From an uncultured Clostridia bacterium (GTDB taxonomy: Bacteria > Bacillota > Clostridia > Oscillospirales > Acutalibacteraceae), in assembly GCA_946184295.1 (NCBI GenBank), contig CAMHEZ010000008.1, positions 1-64,000 of the forward strand: a DNA stretch of 64,000 nt, given 5' to 3'. The notes beneath the pieces were generated by a model, which was given only the letters and a program-made list of their open reading frames with translations, was not told where the DNA came from and did not search any database. Shown in pieces: positions 1-9,154 of this stretch (positions within the stretch are counted from its first letter, which is position 1; each line of letters begins with the position of its first letter). The position numbers and the translations under genes are program-made.

Positions 1-76
1 TCGGCTGGTTTAAATCTTGTTTCGTGTCTTGCTGATTTGTTGGATTGCTATAGATCCGTCTTTCGGCTTGATTCAT
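1..76 (-). CDS. Partial gene, 5' end only, unknown function
   Basis: On the minus strand an ATG at 76-74 opens a frame that runs off the window without a stop (25 codons). The peptide begins MNQAERRIYSNPTNQQ and is rich in Gln and Asn. A GGGAG ribosome site lies about 10 bases upstream, and an extended -10 box lies further upstream, so this is probably a real gene divergent from addB. Too little is visible to assign a family. Confidence 0.5.
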   Translation of the reverse strand, partial: MNQAERRIYSNPTNQQDTKQDLNQP

Positions 77-94
77 CGTAAAATTGCTCCCTTC

Positions 95-103
95 ATTATA
101 TCA
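95..103 (-). promoter_or_regulatory. Extended -10 promoter for the divergent partial gene
   Basis: The minus strand reads TGA-TATAAT (TG at 103-102, TATAAT at 100-95), an extended -10 element about 20 bases before the ATG at 76. No good -35 is visible at 17 bases. Confidence 0.4.
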
Positions 104-165
104 TCTATATCGTAACATATTCTCTGCCCAAAAACAAGCGGCTTTTGAATCGGAAGAAATTCCTG

Positions 166-194
166 TTGCATTGGTTCCGAAAATGTGAGATAAT
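166..194 (+). promoter_or_regulatory. Promoter of addB
   Basis: TTGCAT (166-171), 17-base spacer, GATAAT (189-194): a good vegetative sigma-A promoter ending 44 bases before the addB start codon. Confidence 0.6.
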
Positions 195-238
195 AACATG
201 ATAGAATGCAGTGAATCAGACAACAGGAGGGGAGCATC

Positions 239-3200
239 ATGATTCGATTTGTCTGCGGAACGGCCGGGAGCGGTAAAACGACCTATGTGCGGCAGCAGGC
301 GGCTCAGTTGGCGCAGGAAGGACAGCGGACGGCCATTTTGGTGCCGGAGCAGTTTTCCTTTGAGACCGAACGCGCCATGCTGGCCTGTCTCGCACCGAAA
401 TCTGCCGACCGCGTGGAAGTGTTCAGCTTCACCAAGCTGGCGGCGAAGCTCGCCCGTGAGGTGGGTGGTCTGGCGGGGCGCAGGCTGGACGAGTGTGGAC
501 GGGCAGCGGTGATGAATGTAGCCTTGTCGTCGGTGCAGGACCACCTGACGCTGTATGCCGGACGGCGGGGGCAGGACTTGGTGGCCAATATGCTGGCTGC
601 GGTGGGAGAATTTAAGAGCTGTGCCATCTCGCCGGAATTGCTCAGTGAAACCGCACAGCAGTTGGAAGAATCCGTACTTTCCCAGAAGCTGACCGAATTA
701 TCGCTCATTTACGGCGCGTACAACGCGGTCATTGCCAATATCGGCTCCATTGACCCGCTGGACGACCTCACACGGCTGGCGAAACATCTGGAGCAGGTGG
801 ATTATTTTGAGGGCATGACCGTGTTTGCCGACAGCTTTACGGGCTTTACCCGGCAGGAACTGAATGTGCTGAAACACATTGTCGGTCAGTGCGACTGCTT
901 TACAATCACCCTTTGCTGCGACCAAGCCACAGAGGCGGAACGTGCCGATCGTCTGGGACTGTTTGCGGCGGTGCGGCAGACGGCGGAGGCACTGGCGGAC
1001 TTTGACAGTGACATACAGTGGGCGTTTTTGCCGGAGCACCCCCGTTTTGTCAGTGAAGCGTTAAAGCGCATGGAAACCGGTATTTTCCGTGCCGGTCACA
1101 CGGCGTGCTTCACGGAGCCGACCCGTGACATCACGATTTACGCGGCGGCTGACAGGTACGACGAAACCGAATTTGCGGCGCGGGAGATACGGCGGCTGAT
1201 ACGGGAGGAAGGACTGCGGCGGCGGGACTTTGCGCTGATCTGCCGCACGGCCTCGGACTATCAGGCGCAGACGCTGCGCGCGCTGGACTTGCAGGGGATT
1301 CCCTGCTTCTGTGACAGGCGGATTCCCGTGACCGACCTGCCGGTGGTACGCTTCGTGCTGGCGGCGCTGGATATTGTGGCGGGGCGGTGGCGCAGCGAGG
1401 ATATCCTGCGCTGGCTGAAAACCGGCATGGTCGCGGATATCGGCGTGGTGGATATCGCACGGCTGGAAAACTACTGCTTTATCTGGAATATCAACGGCGG
1501 GCGGTGGAAACAGCCATTCACCGAGTCGCCCTACGGCTATACCGACCGCGAGCCGGAGGACAGCGCGGAACTGCTCGCTCAGATCAATATGACGCGGGAG
1601 CGTGTGGCGGGACTGCTGTCGGCATTTGAGCAGACCATGAAGGGAGAAGAATCCACGGGCCGCGACATGGCGGCGGCGGTCTGGCGGCTGCTCGACGAGG
1701 CGGGCGCAGCGGCCTGCATCGAGCGCATGCTGCCCAAGCTGTCCCCCTCCGACGCGGACGCGCAGGGGCAGGTGTGGCAGTCTCTCATGAATATCCTCGA
1801 CCAGCTCGCCGAGATTCTCGACGACAGCCGCGTGAGCTTCCGGGAATTTGCCGAGCTGCTCACCCTGATGGTGGGGCTGTGCGACATCGGCCGTATTCCA
1901 CAGGGCATGGACGAGGCGGTCTTCGGTGCGGCGGACAGAATCCGCACCGCCAATCCCAAGGTGGTTTTTGTACTGGGCGCCAATGACGGCGTGTTTCCAC
2001 TGATGCCGACAACGAGCGGAGTGTTTACCGAAAACGAGCGGCGGCTGCTGATGGACCGGCAGTTACCGTTGGCAGGTGATATGGCGGACAGCGCCGTGTC
2101 TGAGCAATATTTAGCCTATGCCGCGATGACCTGTGCTTCGGACAGATTGTATGTCACTTACAGCAAGGCGAGCGGGGGAGAGGCGCTGTATCCCTCCGAA
2201 ATCGTGACGGAACTGCGGCGCGTGGCGCCGCGTTGTGAACGGTTGGCGGCCGGCGGGAACGTGACGCTGGGCAGCATTGAGAGCGAAGAAGCGGGCTTTC
2301 TGCTGGCGGCGGGGAGTCTGGAACGGGACGACGCCTTTTCCCGTGCTCTGGCGGAATGCTATCGCAGGCGGTCGGCGTATGCCGACAAGCTGGCAGTGGT
2401 GCAAAGTGCCCGCCAGCAGGAGCGCCGCGAGCTGCACGACCGGGAACTGGCCTGCGCCCTGTTCGGGCGCAATCTCCACGTCTCCGCGTCCAAGGCGGAA
2501 TGTTTTTACCAATGCCATTTCCAATATTTCTGTCAGTACGGCATGAAGGCCGCGCCCCGCCGACGGGCGGCACTCGACCCGCTGGAATACGGCAGCGTGG
2601 TGCATTATGTGCTGGAGCAGCTGCTCAAAAACGACGACGCGGCCACGCTGGCGCAACTCGCGGACAGCGGCAGGCTGAAGGCGAAAATTCAGCCCTACTT
2701 AGAAGAATATCTCAACGACGTGATGGGCGGCACGGAGATGAAATCCGCGCGGTTTCTGTACCTTTTCAACCGGCTGGCCGAAACGCTGACCACGCTGGCG
2801 GTGCAGCTGGGGGAGGAATTTGCCAAGAGCCTGTTTACGCCGCAATCGTTTGAACTGCCGGTCGGAGAGGGCGCGGTCAAACCGCTGCGCCTTTCCCTGT
2901 CCGATGGGACGTATCTCACGGTGGGCGGCAAGATTGACCGCGTGGACATTTTCCGTTCCAACGGCACCAGTTATGTGCGCGTGGTGGATTACAAGACCGG
3001 CAGCAAGGAATTTGTTCTCAGCGACATTTTGGCGGGACTGAATATGCAGATGCTCATTTACCTCGATATTCTCTGTGACCCGGCGCTCAGCGGGGAGGAT
3101 TATGCCCCGGCGGGCGTGGTGTATTCTCCCGCGTCACTCCGCAAGGTGGCGGGGGTGCGGGGTGAGACGACCTTTGACGGGGCGCGTCAGGAGATGCTCA

Positions 3201-3565
3201 GGAAAAACGGCCTGATTGTGGACGATGCCGAGGTCATCAACGCGATGGAAATCGGCATGGAGAAGAAGGTGGACAAAAAGGCCAACGCCAGTGTCAAGGG
3301 GGCGGCTACCTTTCGTTCCTCCGCCACCTACGTGGCCGACGCGGCGCAGTTTGCCAAAATTCGCGGCTATGTGCGCTCGCTGCTGCGCGAGATGGGGCAG
3401 TCGCTGCACAACGGGGATATCGAAGCGCTCCCCGCCAAGGGCACCTATGACGCCTGCGCCTACTGCGATTACCGCGCTCTTTGTTCGCAGGATTGCAAGA
3501 ACAGCGGACGTGAAATTCGTAAACGCAGCATGAGCGAAGCGCTGGATTTGATGAATAAAGAATAA
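239..3565 (+). CDS. addB: AddB, ATP-dependent helicase/nuclease subunit B
   Basis: AddB is one of two subunits of the AddAB helicase-nuclease, which resects double-strand ends for RecA and does the job of RecBCD in Firmicutes. The 1108-residue protein starts with a Walker A motif, GTAGSGKTT, at residues 7-15. Near residue 760 there is SKAECFYQC, and at the C-terminus CAYCDYRALC; such cysteines hold the AddB 4Fe-4S cluster. A nuclease motif (DRVDIF followed by VVDYKTG) lies around residues 900-920. The ATG follows an AGGAGG ribosome site. Length and motif order are typical. The addA gene follows after a copy of the local hairpin repeat, so the two are probably co-transcribed. Confidence 0.97.
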   Translation: MIRFVCGTAGSGKTTYVRQQAAQLAQEGQRTAILVPEQFSFETERAMLACLAPKSADRVEVFSFTKLAAKLAREVGGLAGRRLDECGRAAVMNVALSSVQDHLTLYAGRRGQDLVANMLAAVGEFKSCAISPELLSETAQQLEESVLSQKLTELSLIYGAYNAVIANIGSIDPLDDLTRLAKHLEQVDYFEGMTVFADSFTGFTRQELNVLKHIVGQCDCFTITLCCDQATEAERADRLGLFAAVRQTAEALADFDSDIQWAFLPEHPRFVSEALKRMETGIFRAGHTACFTEPTRDITIYAAADRYDETEFAAREIRRLIREEGLRRRDFALICRTASDYQAQTLRALDLQGIPCFCDRRIPVTDLPVVRFVLAALDIVAGRWRSEDILRWLKTGMVADIGVVDIARLENYCFIWNINGGRWKQPFTESPYGYTDREPEDSAELLAQINMTRERVAGLLSAFEQTMKGEESTGRDMAAAVWRLLDEAGAAACIERMLPKLSPSDADAQGQVWQSLMNILDQLAEILDDSRVSFREFAELLTLMVGLCDIGRIPQGMDEAVFGAADRIRTANPKVVFVLGANDGVFPLMPTTSGVFTENERRLLMDRQLPLAGDMADSAVSEQYLAYAAMTCASDRLYVTYSKASGGEALYPSEIVTELRRVAPRCERLAAGGNVTLGSIESEEAGFLLAAGSLERDDAFSRALAECYRRRSAYADKLAVVQSARQQERRELHDRELACALFGRNLHVSASKAECFYQCHFQYFCQYGMKAAPRRRAALDPLEYGSVVHYVLEQLLKNDDAATLAQLADSGRLKAKIQPYLEEYLNDVMGGTEMKSARFLYLFNRLAETLTTLAVQLGEEFAKSLFTPQSFELPVGEGAVKPLRLSLSDGTYLTVGGKIDRVDIFRSNGTSYVRVVDYKTGSKEFVLSDILAGLNMQMLIYLDILCDPALSGEDYAPAGVVYSPASLRKVAGVRGETTFDGARQEMLRKNGLIVDDAEVINAMEIGMEKKVDKKANASVKGAATFRSSATYVADAAQFAKIRGYVRSLLREMGQSLHNGDIEALPAKGTYDACAYCDYRALCSQDCKNSGREIRKRSMSEALDLMNKE

Positions 3566-3571
3566 AGAAAT

Positions 3572-3740
3572 GAAAAAGCGAAGCGCAATTAAGCGGAGCG
3601 CGGGGTGCAGGGGGCTGGCTCCCTGCCGGGGGCGTGGGGGCAGCGCCACCACTGGGGCATGGGGCAAAGCCCCATGAGGGAGGCTTTAGCCGACCGAGCA
3701 AGACGCGCCCAGACTTCGGACGGGGTCTGGCGAATCCAAT
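3572..3740 (+). repeat. Modular hairpin repeat, copy A (addB-addA gap)
   Basis: The copy begins 6 bases after the addB stop with the family head (AAAAAGCGAAGCGCAATTAA) and ends with the family tail (GGTCTGGCGAATCCAAT) just before the addA ribosome site. In between are serial stem-loops: CAGGG..CCCTG, ATGGGGC-AAA-GCCCCAT and GGCTTTAGCC. It sits in sense orientation between two genes of one operon. It encodes nothing convincing, although the addA frame is open through it. Confidence 0.85.
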
Positions 3741-3789
3741 AGAAGAAACCATCAACATTGATTTCCCTAAAGAAAGGAGTGATGTCACC

Positions 3790-6700
3790 GTGACCAACCG
3801 GACATGGACGTCCGCACAGCGCAGCGCGATTGACGCGCACGGGGGCACGCTGCTGGTATCGGCGGCGGCAGGGTCGGGCAAAACCGCCGTGCTGGTGCAG
3901 CGCGTGATTGAAAAACTGATTTCCGACGACCCCGCCGTTCACTGTGACGCGGACCGGCTGCTGATTGTGACCTTTACCCGTGCGGCGGCTGCCGAGATGA
4001 AGGAGCGCATTGCCGCCGCTTTGCAGAACTTACTGGCGGAAAATCCGTGGGATACGGCACTGCGCCGGCAGATGGTATTGCTCAAAAAGGCGCAGATCAG
4101 CACGATTCATTCCTTTTGCAGCGGGCTCATTCGTGAACATTTCTACCGTCTGGGTATTTCACCGGATTTCCGCATTGCCGACACCGCGGAACTCAAAATC
4201 ATGCAGGAGGAATGCGTCAACGAGGTGCTGGAAAACCATTACGCGCAGGGCGACCCGGTCTTTTTTGAACTGGTGGAACAGCTCATCGGTGACAAGAACG
4301 ACGGCGACCTGTCGGAGTTGATTAAGGCGCTGGCGGACTATGTTGACGCCGCGCCCTTCCCCGAAGATTTCCTGCGTCAGTTGGAAGGGGCGTATGCCTG
4401 CGAATCGCCGGAGCAGACGATTTGGGCGCGGGCGACCTTTGCGGACGTGGGGCGCGCGGTGGATTACGCGCTCTATTACAACCGCATGGCGCGGGAAATC
4501 GCCGCCTCCGACGAGAAGATGAGCGAAAAATATCTGCCTTCCTTCGAGCAGGACGCGATGGTGCTGCATGCGCTGGAATCAGCGGTGGCGGACGGCGACT
4601 GGGACGCGCTGTATCACGCCGCGTCGATTGCCGCCGTGGCGCCTCTGGGACGCGCCGCGAAGCTGCCGCCCGAGGCGGAACTCGCCAAAGCGGCCCGCGC
4701 CGAGGTCAAGGCGGTCATGGAGGATATCCGGAGCAGCGTCATTTCCGACCGCGAAATTTTCGCCCGGGAAATTGCCTTTACCGGACGCATGGTGGGCAAG
4801 CTGGCGGAGCTGCTGCGGGATTACACGGCGCTGCTGCGTGCGGCCAAGGAGCGCCGCCGGGTGCTGGATTTCGGCGATCTGGAGCATCTGACGGTCAGGC
4901 TGCTGCTGGAAAAGAAGCCGAAAGAAACGGAGAACGACGACAGCGAAACATACCGCAAAACCGACGTCGCTTTAGCCGTGACGCAGCAGTACGATGAAAT
5001 CATGCTGGACGAATATCAGGACACCAACGCCGTGCAAAGCCTGATTTTCGCGGCGATTGCCAAAACTGCGGACGGCACAGATCCGCGAGCGCTGACCGAC
5101 GGCACGAATCTGTTTATGGTGGGCGACATGAAGCAGAGTATTTACCGCTTCCGCAAGGCGGTGCCGGAGCTGTTTCTGGAAAAATTCAAGCGCTACACGC
5201 CCTACACACCGGAAGAGACGCAATACCCCGCTCTGATTACGCTCGGCGCGAATTTCCGCAGCCGCCGCGAGGTCACCGACAGCATCAATTTTATCTTCCG
5301 CGGTATGATGTCGGAAGAGATGGGCGGCGTGACTTATGACGACACGCAGGCGCTGGCGGCGCGTGCGGTCTACCCCGACGCGGCAGACATGACAGCCGAG
5401 CTGCATTTTCTTTCGCGTCCGGAGGGCTGCGAGCAGAGCGGCGCGGAATATGAGGCGGATTATATCGCCGCCATGATTGCAACCATGATGGCCGAAGGGT
5501 TTCAGGTGACGGATAAGGCGACGGGACAGCTGCGTCCCGCGCGGTACAGCGATTTCTGCATTCTGCGGCGCAGCATGGCCGGCAGCGGTAACTGTTATGT
5601 GGAGGCGCTGGAAGCCCATGGGATTCCGGCATGGGCAGCGGGTGACGGAGGCCTGCTCGATACCGACGAAGCCAATGTGATTCTCTCCTTCCTGCGCGTT
5701 ATCAACAATCCGTTGCTGGATATCCCGCTGATGTGCGTGCTGCTGTCGCCGATTTACGGCTTTACGCCCGACGAACTGGCGGAAATCCGCGTAGGAGAAA
5801 AGTCCGCCCCCCTCTACGGTGCGGTCATGACGGCGGCCAAGGCGGGCAACGCCAAGTGCGCCGCCTTTCTGGAGAGCATGGAGCAATTCCGCCTGATGGC
5901 TTCTACCATGGCGGCCGACAGACTGATGGAGGAAATTTATTATTCCACCGGCTATATGGCGGCGGTGCGCTCTCAGCCCAATGGGGCAATCCGGCTGGCA
6001 AGCCTGCGGCTGCTAAGCGAATTTGCGGCGGGCTGCGAAGGCTCCGGCACGTTCGGCGCGGGCGCGTTTATCGCGACGGTGGACAGAATGCTGGAACAGG
6101 GCGAGGATTTGCCGGGCGCGTCGGCGGTGACGGAAAATTCCGATGTGGTGCGCGTGATGACGATACACAAATCCAAGGGGCTGGAATTTCCGATTTGCAT
6201 TGTCGCGGGGCTTGGCTCGCAGTTCAACAAGGATTCCGATGTGGGCGGCGTGATGACTCACAGCGACCTCGCCATCGGTATGAAGATAAAGGAGGACGGC
6301 GTCTATTATGAAACGCAGCTCCGCCGGGCGATCATCGACCGCGGCTATCTGGAAAGTCTGAGTGAGGAAATGCGCGTGTTGTATGTGGCGCTGACGCGGG
6401 CGCGGGAAAAGCTCATCATGGTGGGAACGCCGCGTTCGGTGAATGCCTGTCTGAACGGCGCGGCGCTGGCGGTCAGCGGCGGAAACATGCCGCCCTATGC
6501 GCTGGTGCAGAGCGGCAGCTTTGCCGCGTGGCTGGTGATGGCGGCGCTGCGCCACCCCGACGGCGGTGTCCTGCGCGACCGGCTGAACGTCCACATTGAT
6601 ACGATTCCCGACGAGTCGCATTTGAAAATCATTCTGCAAACCGGCGAGGAAGCGCCTTTGCAATCGGAGGATTCCGAGCCGGCAACGGAAGAACCGGAGG

Positions 6701-7413
6701 CGGTTACCGAAACCGCACCTGATGAAATCCCCGTCGATGAAGCCCTCGTCGCGGCGATCGAAGAACGGCTGCAATATTGCTACCCTTATGAGAATCTGAA
6801 AGACATTCCCAGCAAGGTGACCGCCTCGGAACTGACCAAACAGGAACACTCGGGGGATTCGATTGACCTGATGCGGCCATCCTTCCTGATGACAGGCGGC
6901 CTGACCCCGACCGAACGGGGACGGGCGCTGCACAAATATATGGAATTTGCCAATTTCCGCGCGGCGGCCGAGGCTCCCGACAAGGAGCTGGAACGCCTGA
7001 CGAAACAGGGCTTCCTGACCGAAACCGAAGCGGCGGCGGTGGATCTGGCACGGGTGAATACCTTTTTCGCGCAAATGCAGCCCATGCTGTCGGACGCGAA
7101 GGAAATTCTGCGGGAGCGGGAGTTTTCGGTGATACTCGACAAGGAACATACCAAATATGTCACCGATGTGGAGATTGAGGGAGAATCCATCGTGCTGGAG
7201 GGCGAATGCGACTGCATACTGGTGTATGACGACGGCGCGGTGATTCTGGATTACAAGACCGACCGCATCCGCGACCCCGACCGGCTGGCGGAACACTACG
7301 CGACCCAGCTCCGCCTTTACCGCTACGCGATGGCGCAGGTGCTGGATATGCCGATCAAGGGAATGTATCTGTATTCGTTTTATATGGATGAACTGATAGA
7401 AGTCAAAAATTAG
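3790..7413 (+). CDS. addA: AddA, ATP-dependent helicase/nuclease subunit A
   Basis: AddA is the UvrD-like superfamily 1 helicase of AddAB and also carries a RecB-type nuclease domain. I choose the GTG at 3790 (MTNRTWTSAQRSAI) because AAAGGAG lies about 10 bases upstream; the longer frame reads through the hairpin repeat. Walker A is SAAAGSGKTAVL near residue 25. The helicase motifs LDEYQDTN, GDMKQSIYRFR and TIHKSKGLEF are present. The C-terminal nuclease motif is GECDCILVYDDGAVILDYKTD, split as GECD and LDYKTD. The protein has 1207 residues, normal for AddA. An acidic stretch near residue 960 separates helicase and nuclease domains. Confidence 0.97.
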   Translation: MTNRTWTSAQRSAIDAHGGTLLVSAAAGSGKTAVLVQRVIEKLISDDPAVHCDADRLLIVTFTRAAAAEMKERIAAALQNLLAENPWDTALRRQMVLLKKAQISTIHSFCSGLIREHFYRLGISPDFRIADTAELKIMQEECVNEVLENHYAQGDPVFFELVEQLIGDKNDGDLSELIKALADYVDAAPFPEDFLRQLEGAYACESPEQTIWARATFADVGRAVDYALYYNRMAREIAASDEKMSEKYLPSFEQDAMVLHALESAVADGDWDALYHAASIAAVAPLGRAAKLPPEAELAKAARAEVKAVMEDIRSSVISDREIFAREIAFTGRMVGKLAELLRDYTALLRAAKERRRVLDFGDLEHLTVRLLLEKKPKETENDDSETYRKTDVALAVTQQYDEIMLDEYQDTNAVQSLIFAAIAKTADGTDPRALTDGTNLFMVGDMKQSIYRFRKAVPELFLEKFKRYTPYTPEETQYPALITLGANFRSRREVTDSINFIFRGMMSEEMGGVTYDDTQALAARAVYPDAADMTAELHFLSRPEGCEQSGAEYEADYIAAMIATMMAEGFQVTDKATGQLRPARYSDFCILRRSMAGSGNCYVEALEAHGIPAWAAGDGGLLDTDEANVILSFLRVINNPLLDIPLMCVLLSPIYGFTPDELAEIRVGEKSAPLYGAVMTAAKAGNAKCAAFLESMEQFRLMASTMAADRLMEEIYYSTGYMAAVRSQPNGAIRLASLRLLSEFAAGCEGSGTFGAGAFIATVDRMLEQGEDLPGASAVTENSDVVRVMTIHKSKGLEFPICIVAGLGSQFNKDSDVGGVMTHSDLAIGMKIKEDGVYYETQLRRAIIDRGYLESLSEEMRVLYVALTRAREKLIMVGTPRSVNACLNGAALAVSGGNMPPYALVQSGSFAAWLVMAALRHPDGGVLRDRLNVHIDTIPDESHLKIILQTGEEAPLQSEDSEPATEEPEAVTETAPDEIPVDEALVAAIEERLQYCYPYENLKDIPSKVTASELTKQEHSGDSIDLMRPSFLMTGGLTPTERGRALHKYMEFANFRAAAEAPDKELERLTKQGFLTETEAAAVDLARVNTFFAQMQPMLSDAKEILREREFSVILDKEHTKYVTDVEIEGESIVLEGECDCILVYDDGAVILDYKTDRIRDPDRLAEHYATQLRLYRYAMAQVLDMPIKGMYLYSFYMDELIEVKN

Positions 7414-7437
7414 AAGTTGTTTAGGAGGAATTGGGAA

Positions 7438-8016
7438 ATGTATGACAACTTTGAAGAGCTGCAAGCGGCCTGTATGGATTGCCGCAAATGCGGCCTTTGC
7501 CAGACGCGGCACCATGTGGTGTTCGGGGTAGGCAATCCCAACGCGCAGGTGATGTTTGTGGGGGAAGGCCCCGGCGAAAACGAGGATTTGCAGGGAGAGC
7601 CGTTTGTCGGACGCGCCGGAAAGCTGCTTGACCTGATGCTTGACGCGGTGGATTTGTCCCGCGAACGCAACATTTACATCGCCAATATCGTCAAATGCCG
7701 TCCGCCGCAGAACCGCGACCCGCGCCCCGAGGAGCAAGAGGCCTGCATTGGCTGGCTGCGCAACCAGTTTGCCATCATGCGCCCGAAAATCGTGGTGTGC
7801 CTGGGGCGTATCGCCGGTATGAAGCTCATGGATCCCAATCTGAAAATTACGAAGCAGCACGGACAGTTCATCGACAAGAAGGGGACGCTCATGATGGCAA
7901 CGCTGCACCCCGCCGCCCTTCTGCGCAACCCCAGCCAGAAGCCCGACGCGTTTCAGGATTATCTGCTGCTGCGCGACAAGATTATGGAAGTCTGTCCCGA
8001 AACATACGATATGTAA
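7438..8016 (+). CDS. Uracil-DNA glycosylase, family 4/5 type with iron-sulfur cluster
   Basis: The enzyme should remove uracil from DNA at the first step of base-excision repair. The start is the ATG at 7438, ten bases after AGGAGG. The 192-residue protein has an N-terminal cysteine group (CMDCRKCGLC), typical of the 4Fe-4S-containing families, then FVGEGPGENED and EPFVGRAGKLLD (substrate pocket), NIVKCRPPQNRDP, and a late HPAALLRN motif with the catalytic-loop histidine. It lies 24 bases after addA and probably shares its transcript, giving a small DNA-repair operon. Confidence 0.93.
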   Translation: MYDNFEELQAACMDCRKCGLCQTRHHVVFGVGNPNAQVMFVGEGPGENEDLQGEPFVGRAGKLLDLMLDAVDLSRERNIYIANIVKCRPPQNRDPRPEEQEACIGWLRNQFAIMRPKIVVCLGRIAGMKLMDPNLKITKQHGQFIDKKGTLMMATLHPAALLRNPSQKPDAFQDYLLLRDKIMEVCPETYDM

Positions 8017-8024
8017 TCACGCAA

Positions 8025-8076
8025 TAAAAAAGCAGTGTCCCGTTGCACCGAATGGGTGGAGAGACACTGTTTTTTG
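8025..8076. terminator. Bidirectional terminator between udg and the phosphatase gene
   Basis: A run of A, then CAGTGTC (8033-8039), a loop, GACACTG (8063-8069) and a T run. It works in both directions between convergent genes. Confidence 0.85.
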
Positions 8077-8091
8077 TGCGGTGAAGGGGCT

Positions 8092-8904
8092 TTATTGAAC
8101 CGGTTCCAGATAGAGTTTTTGGAAATACGCACGGTCTGCCGCCGTCAGGCCGAGGCCGTCGCGGAGAAAACCGTCGAAACTGCCGAAACGCGTGTCGATT
8201 GCCGCGTACAGGGCGTTCAGATAATCCTCATGGGCGCCGAAGAGCCAGACGAGAGCTTCTTTGGAAGTGTCGTCCAGACCGCCGGACTGCTGGGCAAACA
8301 GGCTGATCAGCCCTTGTATTTCGGCTTGCAGGTAGTCGTTGGTGACGAGATAATCCGCCATGATGGCGGCGCGGGGGATTCCCAGCAGTTCTTCCACGAT
8401 GACCGACGCGAAGCCCGCGCGGTCCTTGCCTGCCGTGCAGTGCCACAGCACGGCCTTTTCGCGCCGCGTCAGCAGCAGGCGTGCAAAGCGGGCGTATTGT
8501 GACAGACAGAAGTCGTTCCCGACAAAATCCACATAAAGGCGGGTCATATAGGCCTTGGCCGCGCCGGGGTCTTTGGCAACCATCGCGAAGGCGTCCTCGT
8601 CGGATTGGGCGTCGCGGGAGACGCCTGCCGCCAGACTTTCAAAAATCGGCAGGCGGAGGAAATCCACGCCGTCGATCGCCGGGTCGGGCTTTTCGGTTGT
8701 CTCGGGATCGGTGCGGAAGTCAATCACCAGTCCGACCGTCTCGCCGAGTCTGTCACGGTCACATTTACTTGCAGCGAACAGATGACCGCTGCGCAGCAGC
8801 CTGCCCGGCTTGACGCGCCGTCCGTCCAAGGCGGTCATGCCGCCTAAATCGCGGGTGTTGTTCAGTTTTTCAAAGGGTAAAAGCGTACTCAAAGAAAAGC
8901 ACAC
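8092..8904 (-). CDS. Tyrosine-protein phosphatase, IphP/PtpB-like
   Basis: A cysteine phosphatase for phosphotyrosine or related esters. The signature loop HCTAGKDRAG is seen near residue 155, with nucleophile Cys and catalytic Arg. The N-terminal NTRDLGG and the DFRTDPE general-acid region match the tyrosine phosphatase family 3 layout. The protein has about 270 residues and no signal peptide. The start is uncertain: the GTG at 8904 lies only one base after AAAGGAG, while an in-frame TTG at 8892 has a 13-base gap. It stands alone, convergent with udg and divergent from aconitase. Confidence 0.88.
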   Translation of the reverse strand: MCFSLSTLLPFEKLNNTRDLGGMTALDGRRVKPGRLLRSGHLFAASKCDRDRLGETVGLVIDFRTDPETTEKPDPAIDGVDFLRLPIFESLAAGVSRDAQSDEDAFAMVAKDPGAAKAYMTRLYVDFVGNDFCLSQYARFARLLLTRREKAVLWHCTAGKDRAGFASVIVEELLGIPRAAIMADYLVTNDYLQAEIQGLISLFAQQSGGLDDTSKEALVWLFGAHEDYLNALYAAIDTRFGSFDGFLRDGLGLTAADRAYFQKLYLEPVQ

Positions 8905-9074
8905 TCCTTTCTGTCAGAATTTTTACCTGAGCGGTTTTGTTTATCATAGCATAATTGTGTGGGCGTTGGTTGAACATTTTATGAAATCAGTGAAGTGTAT
9001 TTGCATGCACCCGAAGCGGTCGGGAATCCGAGTGCGTCCTGAACCCCCTCTGTCTCGGTTTTTTCGTGAAAATT

Positions 9075-9092
9075 TCGTTAAACGATTGACAA
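9075..9092. promoter_or_regulatory. Candidate Rex operator overlapping the aconitase -35 box
   Basis: The 18 bases TCGTTAA-ACGA-TTGACAA match the known clostridial Rex consensus TTGTTAA-N4-TTAACAA at 12 of 14 defined positions. The right half-site contains the -35 hexamer of the aconitase promoter, so binding would block RNA polymerase. The rex gene lies directly downstream of the aconitase gene. Confidence 0.65.
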
Positions 9093-9114
9093 ACGGGGCA
9101 AAATGTAGGATAAT
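9086..9114 (+). promoter_or_regulatory. Promoter of the aconitase gene
   Basis: TTGACA (9086-9091), 17-base spacer, GATAAT (9109-9114). It lies 41 bases before the ATG and overlaps the candidate Rex site. Confidence 0.8.
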
Positions 9115-9154
9115 ATACGTTATACAAATCATAAAATGTAAGGGGTTTTGTCCA

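Noticed and set aside
6013-7908. 631-codon minus-strand frame over addA/udg
   Set aside because: Spans two well-supported plus-strand genes and shows no protein-like features.
8810-9154. N-terminal extension of aconitase
   Set aside because: The frame is open, but it crosses the promoter and the Rex-like site and does not resemble aconitase.
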